Positions 1 to 4,958 of a stretch of 10,086 nt of DNA are shown piece by piece. The notes under the pieces were generated by a model. That model was not told the origin of the DNA and did no database searches. It was given only the letters and a program-made list of their open reading frames with translations. The translations under genes were made by a program, and so were the position numbers. Every line of letters begins with the position of its first letter. Within the stretch, counting starts at the first letter, position 1. Location of the stretch: contig CACZSP010000333.1 in the NCBI GenBank assembly GCA_902783905.1, positions 1-10,086 on the forward strand, read 5' to 3'. The stretch comes from an uncultured Ruminococcus sp. Lineage in GTDB: Bacteria > Bacillota > Clostridia > Oscillospirales > CAG-272.

Positions 1-948
1 CGACGCCTCCGACGAAACGCGGAGAGAGTCGGTACGCATATAGGTGATAAGTCCCTGCGTACCGCCGAACTGAGGCCCGAGATTTATTCCCTCGTAAAGC
101 TCCTGGGCGACCGACATTATCCTGGCGGACCTGAATCCGAGCTTTCTCGACGCCTCCTGCTGCATGGTCGACGTGGTGAACGGAGGAGCCGGATTCTTTT
201 CCTTGACGGCGTGTCTGACCGATTTTACCGTCATTTTCTTTCCGTTAACCGCTTCGGCAACCGCCTTGGCTGTCGAACCGTCGCTCATCCTTTCATCGCC
301 TTCCGCACCGCCGACGTATCTGACTCTGATCTTTTCCTCGCCGCTGTCGAGCACCGCGGAAACCGTCCAGTACTCTTCGGGAACGAATTTTCTTATTTCC
401 GTCTCCCTTTCGACGACCAGTCTCGTGGCGACCGACTGAACGCGTCCTGCCGAAAGGCCGTTGCCCACCTTCTTCCAGAGAAGCGGACTCAGCTTGTAGC
501 CGACGATCCTGTCGAGGATGCGCCGCGACTGCTGGGCGTTGACGAGATTCATATCTATACCGCGCGGATTTTTCACCGACGTTTTTATGACGTTCTTCGT
601 CAGTTCGTTGAAAGTGACTCTGAGCGCCTTATCGGGATCGATCCCGAGCACGTACGCCAAATGCCAGGAAATCGCCTCTCCCTCGCGGTCAGGGTCGGTT
701 GCGAGAAAGACCTTGGACGCCTTTTTTGCTTCCTTTCTCAGTTCCTTTATCGTGTCGCCCTTGCCGCGGATGTTGATATAGTGCGGCGCAAATCCGTTTT
801 CGATATCTATTCCGAGAGAGCTTTTGGGAAGATCTCTGACGTGGCCTTTCGATGCGATTACGCGGTAGTTCGATCCGAGACATTCCTGGATCGTATGCGC
901 CTTGGTGGGGGATTCGATGATGATCAGATTCTTTTTTGACTTAGCCAT
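1..948 (-). CDS. topA: DNA topoisomerase I (type IA), N-terminal part, cut by the window edge
   Basis: Type IA topoisomerases relax negative supercoils by cutting one DNA strand through a tyrosine link. The visible 316 codons begin MAKSKKNLIIIESPTKA. The Toprim domain shows the catalytic Glu12 in IIIESPTKA and the metal-binding D85-x-D87-x-E89 in ATDPDREGEA. The catalytic tyrosine is Tyr303 in GLITYMRTDS, only about 14 residues before the sequence leaves the window. The remaining core and any C-terminal zinc-finger domains lie outside (Firmicute TopA is usually near 700 residues). The chosen ATG follows an AGAAAGG motif with a rather long 13-nt gap, and no better start is seen. The gene starts 19 bp after the dprA stop and is probably cotranscribed with it, a common dprA-topA order in Clostridia. 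Identity is certain from the motifs; completeness cannot be judged. Confidence 0.97.
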   Translation of the reverse strand, partial: MAKSKKNLIIIESPTKAHTIQECLGSNYRVIASKGHVRDLPKSSLGIDIENGFAPHYINIRGKGDTIKELRKEAKKASKVFLATDPDREGEAISWHLAYVLGIDPDKALRVTFNELTKNVIKTSVKNPRGIDMNLVNAQQSRRILDRIVGYKLSPLLWKKVGNGLSAGRVQSVATRLVVERETEIRKFVPEEYWTVSAVLDSGEEKIRVRYVGGAEGDERMSDGSTAKAVAEAVNGKKMTVKSVRHAVKEKNPAPPFTTSTMQQEASRKLGFRSARIMSVAQELYEGINLGPQFGGTQGLITYMRTDSLRVSSEAS

Positions 949-967
949 TGACTGTGGTTTGCCTTTC

Positions 968-2194
968 TCAATCAATTCGTTTATACATTCCGCCGGGTAC
1001 GCTTTTCAGGTACCCGGATATTTCAAGCACCGACAGCAGATTCAACGCCTCGTTGACGCGATAACCGAACTGCGGGAAAAAATCGGCGCACACCGGCTCG
1101 CCGACGGGAATTTTCAGATAAAAATCGCGCAGGCGGACGTCTTCGGGAAGCTTTTTCTCACGTTCTTCCTCTCCGGTTGCGGACGGAGCCTTCTCCTCAG
1201 GTGCCTTCCTCACCGGAATTCCGCGGGATTCGTCCGCGCCGGTTATCCCGTGCGCGGAAAGAGCGCCGGGGCGCATTCCGCACCCGGGACAGGCCCGGGC
1301 AAAAGCGTCGGTATCCAGCATTCCGGGGTATTCCGACGCGCAGTACTCGACGATTTCTCCGGCTCCCGCGGCGGCGCGGGCTCCTTCGCACAGCAGTCTG
1401 ACCGTCCCGGCGGAGGTCTCGTCGGTCGCTCTTCCCGGGAGTGCGAAAACCGTCCTCCCCTGCTCTTTCGCGCAGTTTGCCGTAAGAATGGCCCCGCTTT
1501 TTTCTCCCGCCTCCACGACGAACAGAACCCGCGACAGTCCGCTGATTATCCTGTTGCGCATGGGAAAATTCCAGGCGGACGGCGGAGTACCGGGCGGATA
1601 CTCGCTGACGACGGCTCCCGTTTGCGATATTTCGCGCATCAGGTGCGCGTGCTCCGGCGGATATGCGCGGTCCGGGCCGCAGCCGAGAACGGCGACGGTC
1701 TCCCCTTTCGCCTCCAGCGTTCCGCAGGCGGCAACGGCGTCGATTCCCCGCGCCATTCCGCTCACGGTCACCGCCCCCGCCGAAGACAGCAGATACGCCG
1801 TCGAGAAGGCGGTTTCCATTCCGTAGCGGGTCATTCTTCTCGTTCCGACGATACCGGCCCCCAGGCGTGACGAAAGATCGGGTATCCTTCCGGCAACGTA
1901 AAGAAGGTAGGGAGGGTCGGCAATCTCCGAGAGCGGCGCGGGATAATCCTCCGAACCGAAAAAAACCAGGGATATCCCGGCTTTCGCGCAGAATTCGGCG
2001 ATTTCCGCCGCACGCGAGGAGTCGGCGTTTCTGATTCGGCGCAGGGTCGCGGCTGAAAAGCCGGCTTCCGTAAGTTCTCCGTCCGACGCGCGGAAAAGGT
2101 TTTCCGCTCCGCCGAAACCGTCAGCTATGCGGGTGTAGACGCTCCCGGCCCCCAGGGCAAGAGACAGTCTGATCCCGCAAAGTGATTCTTCCAT
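968..2194 (-). CDS. dprA: DNA-processing protein DprA/Smf
   Basis: DprA binds incoming single-stranded DNA during transformation and loads RecA on it in the cytoplasm. The 408-residue protein has an N-terminal helical (HhH/SAM-like) region at about 10-60. A Rossmann-like DprA core follows, with VGTRRMTRYG (116-125), SGMARGIDAVA (145-155), FPMRNRIISGLS (210-221) and an ALPG motif (251-254). A C-terminal winged-helix domain spans about 359-405. The segment from about 285 to 350 is a charged linker with an isolated CPGC motif. In the family the core usually continues with a G-T/S-N-x-L-I segment; here it reads GTVRLL, so the usual Asn appears to be Val. I chose the ATG at 2194, not the GTG three codons' width upstream at 2200, because AGAGG lies 5 nt before the ATG but abuts the GTG. 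The start overlaps the upstream stop as TAATG, which suggests translational coupling. Confidence 0.95.
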   Translation of the reverse strand: MEESLCGIRLSLALGAGSVYTRIADGFGGAENLFRASDGELTEAGFSAATLRRIRNADSSRAAEIAEFCAKAGISLVFFGSEDYPAPLSEIADPPYLLYVAGRIPDLSSRLGAGIVGTRRMTRYGMETAFSTAYLLSSAGAVTVSGMARGIDAVAACGTLEAKGETVAVLGCGPDRAYPPEHAHLMREISQTGAVVSEYPPGTPPSAWNFPMRNRIISGLSRVLFVVEAGEKSGAILTANCAKEQGRTVFALPGRATDETSAGTVRLLCEGARAAAGAGEIVEYCASEYPGMLDTDAFARACPGCGMRPGALSAHGITGADESRGIPVRKAPEEKAPSATGEEEREKKLPEDVRLRDFYLKIPVGEPVCADFFPQFGYRVNEALNLLSVLEISGYLKSVPGGMYKRID

Positions 2195-3009
2195 TAACAC
2201 CTCTTTTTTTCATACATTATCACCGACGCCGCGGTTGCGGCGTTGAGCGATTCGATGCCGGGGCCGGTCTCCATCGGTATGAAGACGCATGAATCGGAAA
2301 CCGAAATTACTTCGGGCGACAGCCCTCTGCCTTCGTTGCCTATCACGAAAACGTCCCCGGGAAGCGGTGTCATATCCTGCAGTGACACTGCGTTTTTATC
2401 GAGCGCCGCCGAAAAGACCCTTCTGCCCGACTCGCGCAGAAGCGAGAGAGTACCGGGAAGATCGTCCGTTCTGATTATGCGGCGCGAAAAGAGCGCGCCC
2501 ATCGCCGCCCTGACTGCACGCGGACCGTACTGGTCGGCGCAGTCGGAGGAGACGAGGAGCGTATCGACGCCGAACGCGGCGGCGCTTCGTACGACCGTCC
2601 CGAAATTGCCCGGATCGCGCACCGACTCGAGAGCCAGTACCGAATCGCCGGGGCCTATAAGGGAGGCCGCCTCTTTTTTTATTTTAGCACTTTTATGCAG
2701 ACTGTCAAGATATTTTATCACCGAAATAATGCCTTCCGGCGATTTTTCTTCCGATATTTTATCAAAAACTCCGTCTGCGAGGAGATAAACCGGGCATCCG
2801 GCGCTTTCCGCCTCCGGAAGGAATCTGTCCGATCCGCTCTCCCGGAGCAGCACCGCGTACAGCTGGACCCGGCAGGCGACCGCCTCCCGGAAAAGCTTAA
2901 TCCCGTCGGCGCGGAAGAGTCTTTCGGCGTCGCGGTATTTCTTCTGCCCGAGTGAATGAATCCTTACGGCAAGCCGGTTGTTCCTCGATGAAATAAATTC
3001 TGCGGACAT
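2194..3009 (-). CDS. SpoU/TrmH-family RNA 2'-O-ribose methyltransferase
   Basis: This 271-residue protein belongs to the SPOUT superfamily, whose trefoil-knot domain binds S-adenosylmethionine and methylates ribose 2'-OH groups in rRNA or tRNA. An N-terminal substrate-binding (SpoU_sub_bind-type) domain covers about 18-100. The three family motifs are all present: RDPGNFGTVVRSAAAFG (131-147), VIGNEGRGLS (222-231), and a third motif at 244-267 (IPM...ESLNAATAASVIMYE). The exact target nucleotide cannot be read from sequence; RlmB/YsgA-like 23S rRNA methylation is the likeliest role, given the position after the ribosomal-protein genes. The ATG at 3009 is preceded only by a weak purine stretch (AAAAAGAAAGATA). 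An in-frame GTG at 3057 would add 16 residues but lies inside a strong hairpin and has no ribosome site, so I rejected it. The stop overlaps the dprA start by one base. Confidence 0.93.
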   Translation of the reverse strand: MSAEFISSRNNRLAVRIHSLGQKKYRDAERLFRADGIKLFREAVACRVQLYAVLLRESGSDRFLPEAESAGCPVYLLADGVFDKISEEKSPEGIISVIKYLDSLHKSAKIKKEAASLIGPGDSVLALESVRDPGNFGTVVRSAAAFGVDTLLVSSDCADQYGPRAVRAAMGALFSRRIIRTDDLPGTLSLLRESGRRVFSAALDKNAVSLQDMTPLPGDVFVIGNEGRGLSPEVISVSDSCVFIPMETGPGIESLNAATAASVIMYEKKRC

Positions 3010-3032
3010 TATCTTTCTTTTTATGATACGGA

Positions 3033-3068
3033 TATGAGGCCGCGGCATTACATGCACGCAGCCTCATA
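3033..3068 (-). other. Long intercistronic RNA hairpin between rplT and the methyltransferase gene
   Basis: The arms TATGAGGC (3033-3040) and GCCTCATA (3061-3068) are exactly complementary, and the inner sequence continues the helix. On the minus-strand transcript the stem reads TATGAGGC, TGCG, one bulged T, GCAT, a GTA loop, then ATGC, CGCG, GCCTCATA. That is 16 pairs with one bulge and one T-G wobble. No T-run follows on either strand, so it does not look like a canonical intrinsic terminator. By inference it may protect or process the upstream ribosomal-protein mRNA, or dampen expression of the downstream genes. Confidence 0.75.
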
Positions 3069-3083
3069 AGCTGATCGTCTATG

Positions 3084-3437
3084 TCAGAGAGCGGCCTTTG
3101 CCTTCTCGCAGAGAGCGGCAAATCCTGCCTTGTCCGCGACGGCAATTTCGGAAAGCATCTTGCGGTTCAGATCGATACCGCTTGCCTTCAGACCGTGGAT
3201 GAACGTCGAATAGTTCATTCCGTTGACCTTCGCCTCGGCGGAAATGCGGGCGATCCAGAGACGGCGGAAATCCCTCTTCTTCTGCTTGCGTCCGATATAT
3301 GCGTAGTTCCCGCTCTTCATAACGGCCTGCTTGGCCATGCGGAAGTGCTTGCTCTTCGATCCGTAGTAACCCTTGGCGGCCTTGAGGACCCTGTTCCTTC
3401 TCTTGCGCGACATGATCGCGCCTTTTACTCTTGCCAT
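3084..3437 (-). CDS. rplT: 50S ribosomal protein L20 (bL20)
   Basis: bL20 binds 23S rRNA early in assembly of the large subunit and, in Bacillus subtilis, also represses its own operon through the infC leader. The 117-residue product has the usual family length and begins MARVKGAIMSRKRRNRVLKA, with the very basic N-terminal extension that threads into rRNA. The globular C-terminal RNA-binding half includes GRKQKKRDFRRLWIARI and ends near KAGFAALCEKAKAAL. A strong AAGGAGG lies 10 nt before the ATG. It is the third gene of infC-rpmI-rplT, 25 bp after rpmI. A leader that could be the target of L20 is present upstream of infC. Confidence 0.99.
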   Translation of the reverse strand: MARVKGAIMSRKRRNRVLKAAKGYYGSKSKHFRMAKQAVMKSGNYAYIGRKQKKRDFRRLWIARISAEAKVNGMNYSTFIHGLKASGIDLNRKMLSEIAVADKAGFAALCEKAKAAL

Positions 3438-3447
3438 AACCTGTTAT

Positions 3448-3454
3448 CCTCCTT
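3448..3454 (-). promoter_or_regulatory. Ribosome binding site of rplT
   Basis: AAGGAGG on the minus strand is a full match to the anti-Shine-Dalgarno core. It ends 10 nt before the rplT ATG and lies in the 25-bp gap after rpmI. Confidence 0.85.
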
Positions 3455-3462
3455 GTAAACTG

Positions 3463-3657
3463 TCACTTGTTGATGAGCGCCCTGATGTTCTTGGCGACCT
3501 TGCCCTGAACGTAGTCGGCGGAACGGAGATGTCTTTTTCTCTTCTGATCCTTGATACCGAGTTTATGGCGGTGATGCGAGTGATTCATCTTGACAAGCCC
3601 CGTCCCGGTGACCGAGAAGCGCTTTGCCGATGCTCTGTGTGTCTTGATTTTTCCCAT
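3463..3657 (-). CDS. rpmI: 50S ribosomal protein L35 (bL35)
   Basis: bL35 is a small, very basic large-subunit protein. The 64-residue product begins MGKIKTHRASAKRFSVTGTG, contains the conserved histidine-rich stretch NHSHHRHKLG, and ends KVAKNIRALINK; the length is normal for the family. An AGGAG lies about 10 nt upstream of the ATG. It sits between infC (30-bp gap) and rplT (25-bp gap), the order found across most Bacteria. Confidence 0.98.
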   Translation of the reverse strand: MGKIKTHRASAKRFSVTGTGLVKMNHSHHRHKLGIKDQKRKRHLRSADYVQGKVAKNIRALINK

Positions 3658-3687
3658 CTTGTAACACTCCTGTATGTAATGAATATT

Positions 3688-4311
3688 TTATTCTTCGCCT
3701 GCATTCGGGGATGCGGACTCCGCGGCGGCAGCCGCTTTTCCCGCTTCCTCTTTGGCCTTTGCGGCCTGCTTAGCAAGTTCTTTCTTGTCCTTTTCGCGAA
3801 GCGGCGCTATGACCATGGTCATAAGTCTTCCGTCGAGGACCGGCGCCTTTTCAACCGTTCCCGCACCCGAGACCGCCTCTTTGAATCTTTCGAGATTGTC
3901 GCGTCCGAGCTGCTGGTGACTCATTTCCCTTCCGCGAAAGCGCAGAACGACCTTGACCTTGTTCCCGTCTCCGAGGAAACGCAGCGCATGCTTCACCTTT
4001 GTTTCGAAATCGTGGGTATCGATCCTGCAGGAAAGCTGGACCTCCTTGATCTCGACGGTATTCTGTTTTTTCTTGGCTTCCTTTTCTCTCTTGTCCTGCT
4101 CGAAACGGTATCTGCCGTAATCGGCGATGCGGCATACCGGCGGCTGCGCGTTGGGAGAGATAAGTATAAGGTCGAGCCCGCTCGAGTACGCTGTCCTGAG
4201 CGCCTGTTCCGGACTCATGATGCCCAGCTGGTTGCCGTCGGATCCTATTACTCTTACTTCTTTGAATCTGATTGCTTCATTCACCAGAATTTCTTTGGTT
4301 GCTATTGTCAT
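3688..4311 (-). CDS. infC: Translation initiation factor IF-3
   Basis: IF-3 binds the 30S subunit, prevents premature joining of 50S and monitors start-codon and initiator-tRNA pairing. The N-domain (about 8-77) carries ILVNEAIRFKEVRVIGSDG and PPVCRIADYGRYRFEQ. A basic linker (77-88) leads to the C-domain (about 88-171), with SCRIDTHDFETKVKHALRFL and KVKVVLRFRGREMSH. Residues 172-207 form an Ala/Lys/Glu-rich tail beyond the usual end near VIAP; the annotated length of 207 is longer than the roughly 170-180 common in the family. The ATG at 4311 directly abuts GGAGGTGA, which is closer than usual, and codon 3 is ATA at 9 nt from GGAGG. A non-AUG start is therefore possible, as known for infC in other bacteria. 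It is the first gene of the leftward operon. Confidence 0.97.
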   Translation of the reverse strand: MTIATKEILVNEAIRFKEVRVIGSDGNQLGIMSPEQALRTAYSSGLDLILISPNAQPPVCRIADYGRYRFEQDKREKEAKKKQNTVEIKEVQLSCRIDTHDFETKVKHALRFLGDGNKVKVVLRFRGREMSHQQLGRDNLERFKEAVSGAGTVEKAPVLDGRLMTMVIAPLREKDKKELAKQAAKAKEEAGKAAAAAESASPNAGEE

Positions 4312-4319
4312 TCACCTCC
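4312..4319 (-). promoter_or_regulatory. Extended Shine-Dalgarno sequence of infC
   Basis: GGAGGTGA on the minus strand matches an extended anti-Shine-Dalgarno sequence. It touches the annotated ATG, leaving only 3 nt after GGAGG. The ATA at codon 3 (4303-4305) would be 9 nt after GGAGG, which is a more ordinary distance, so this site makes the start codon ambiguous. Confidence 0.8.
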
Positions 4320-4321
4320 GT

Positions 4322-4349
4322 AAAAAGAAAAACACGGATCTCTCCGTGT
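4322..4349 (-). terminator. Intrinsic terminator in the infC leader (attenuator)
   Basis: On the minus strand ACACGGA (4349-4343), loop GAGA and TCCGTGT (4338-4332) form a perfect 7-bp stem. It is followed at once by TTTTCTTTTT. The terminator ends only about 10 nt before infC, after a full leader, so it can act only as an attenuator controlling entry into infC-rpmI-rplT. Confidence 0.85.
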
Positions 4350-4472
4350 CCAGATACAGCGCGCAAAAACGGCGTGCTTTCGATCTATGAACGCCTGCTC
4401 GCGGCGCGGCAGGGTGAGAACGGAGAGTTCTGCTTGAATAATACGTCCGGAAACAAATCCCGAACGTGAAAA

Positions 4473-4501
4473 ATTTTACCACATTTTTTGCACTTTGTCA
4501 A
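4473..4501 (-). promoter_or_regulatory. Sigma-A promoter of the infC operon
   Basis: The minus strand has TTGACA (4501-4496), a 17-nt spacer and TAAAAT (4478-4473): a perfect -35 and a -10 one base off consensus. The sequence upstream (about 4502-4560) is rich in A and T tracts and may act as an UP element. Transcription should begin near 4467. Confidence 0.88.
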
Positions 4502-4572
4502 CACTTTTGTGAAATTCAGCATAATAAACAATAATTTTAGCGTTTTTGCGTATTTTTTGTAAAATGTCACAA

Positions 4573-4601
4573 TTTACAAACAGGCAAATGCGCGGTATAA
4601 T
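4573..4601 (+). promoter_or_regulatory. Sigma-A promoter of the candidate non-coding RNA
   Basis: TTTACA (4573-4578), a 17-nt spacer and TATAAT (4596-4601) give a -35 one base off consensus and a perfect -10. It faces away from the infC promoter, and its start point should be near 4608. The lon gene has a separate promoter about 310 bp downstream. Confidence 0.8.
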
Positions 4602-4607
4602 TATTAT

Positions 4608-4723
4608 GCACCGTGGGAGATTCCCGCGGAGGCCTCGAATGCACAACGGTCACCTTTTTCTGCGGAGTATCAAGCTTATGATATCAACGCGCAGGGATCG
4701 GTCACCGTTGCTGCTTTTTTTTT
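4608..4723 (+). ncRNA. Candidate structured small RNA of unknown family, about 116 nt
   Basis: The stretch begins about 7 nt after a strong promoter and ends in nine T residues. The 5' hairpin pairs CCGTGGGA (4611-4618) with TCCCGCGG (4622-4629). A linker at 4630-4640 follows. A long rod then pairs GCA and CAACGGTCACC (4641-4654) with GGTCACCGTTG and TGC (4700-4714), with one C-C mismatch and one bulged C. The rod continues through CTGCG/CGCAG (4660-4664 with 4690-4694) and is capped by GTATCA/TGATAT (4667-4672 with 4679-4684) around an AGCTTA loop. I found no SRP RNA GGAA-tetraloop signature, no 5S rRNA, tmRNA or RNase P motifs, and it is shorter than typical 6S RNA. Function is unknown. A 54-codon reading frame starting at 4639 overlaps it but runs through the terminator, so I prefer a non-coding RNA. 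Confidence 0.6.
4641..4723 (+). terminator. 3' stem and T9 tract ending the candidate small RNA
   Basis: The basal rod helix GCACAACGGTCACC / GGTCACCGTTG(C)TGC closes at 4714, immediately followed by TTTTTTTTT (4715-4723). This is the layout of an intrinsic terminator whose hairpin is unusually long, about 74 nt from arm to arm. Confidence 0.6.
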
Positions 4724-4761
4724 ACCGTTTTCGGCTAAAAGCGGAAGAAATTGAAAATGGC

Positions 4762-4796
4762 GAGCGGACAGTGAGCAGTGAGCAGCGGGCAGTGAA
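4762..4796 (+). repeat. Degenerate 7-bp short tandem repeats (CAGTGAG type)
   Basis: Five adjacent heptamers read GAGCGGA, CAGTGAG, CAGTGAG, CAGCGGG and CAGTGAA; two are identical and the others differ at one to three or more positions. Heptameric tandem repeats of this kind occur in intergenic DNA of several bacterial groups. No function can be assigned. Confidence 0.6.
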
Positions 4797-4824
4797 AAAA
4801 TAAAAGCTTTCCTTTTTTGGTATT

Positions 4825-4852
4825 AACTGACATCTTTTAACAACTGACAACT
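4825..4852 (+). repeat. AACTGAC heptamer repeats
   Basis: AACTGAC occurs at 4825-4831 and 4842-4848, and the second copy is directly followed by a partial unit, AACT. The ACTG core is complementary to the CAGT core of the heptamers at 4762-4796, so the two clusters could pair as loose inverted repeats. Apart from these repeats, the stretch 4724-4885 holds only a short CCGTTTT/AAAAGCGG hairpin right after the T9 tract and a 4-bp CGCC-TTCA-GGCG hairpin at 4861-4872. I see no gene in it. Confidence 0.5.
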
Positions 4853-4885
4853 ATAATCATCGCCTTCAGGCGCGAAACCTTCCAC

Positions 4886-4914
4886 TTGATTTTTTTTCAT
4901 TATTATGATATAAT
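4886..4914 (+). promoter_or_regulatory. Probable sigma-A promoter of lon
   Basis: TTGATT (4886-4891), 17 nt and TATAAT (4909-4914): a perfect -10 and a 4/6 -35. The predicted 5' leader is under 40 nt. I saw no CIRCE (HrcA) inverted repeat and no CtsR heptad repeat near it, so classical heat-shock repressor control is not evident. Confidence 0.78.
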
Positions 4915-4958
4915 ATTATGTCTCATTATTTTTTACCCGAAAGGAAAACCCCCGTTTA

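Larger units (their letters stand above)
4312..4467 (-). promoter_or_regulatory. infC-rpmI-rplT attenuator leader, probable L20-type autoregulatory leader
   Basis: From the predicted transcription start near 4467 the RNA can form several elements. First is a 5' stem pairing ACGTTCGG (4467-4460) with CCGGACGT (4450-4443). Then comes CTCTCCGT (4427-4420), followed by a small stem CCTGC/GCAGG (4413-4394), and last the terminator stem. CTCTCCGT is exactly complementary over 8 nt to ACGGAGAG (4347-4340). That segment overlaps the 5' arm and loop of the terminator, so an antiterminator and the terminator are mutually exclusive. In B. subtilis, L20 binds the leader of this operon and promotes premature termination (Rfam L20 leader). 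Assignment to that family here rests on position and architecture; I could not match the L20-binding fold. Confidence 0.7.

Noticed and set aside
902..1870. 322-codon open frame antisense to dprA
   Set aside because: It mirrors the GC-rich coding strand of dprA, has no ribosome site that stands out, and its translation is Arg/Gly/Ser-rich with no motif.
4608..4723. Identification of the small RNA as 4.5S/SRP RNA or 6S RNA
   Set aside because: The conserved SRP apical GGAA-loop region is missing, and the length and the lack of a central open bubble do not fit typical 6S RNA.
4639..4803. A 54-codon reading frame with GGAGG 6 nt before its ATG, inside the candidate small RNA
   Set aside because: It reads through the T9 terminator and the heptamer repeats, resembles no family, and its SD lies partly in the 5' hairpin. 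A short peptide product cannot be excluded.
4861..4872. CGCC-TTCA-GGCG as a terminator before lon
   Set aside because: Only four base pairs, and the nearest T-run begins about 18 nt later, so it is unlikely to stop transcription.
4850..4958. CIRCE or CtsR operator at lon
   Set aside because: Neither the TTAGCACTC/GAGTGCTAA inverted repeat nor a GGTCAAA heptad repeat is present near the promoter.
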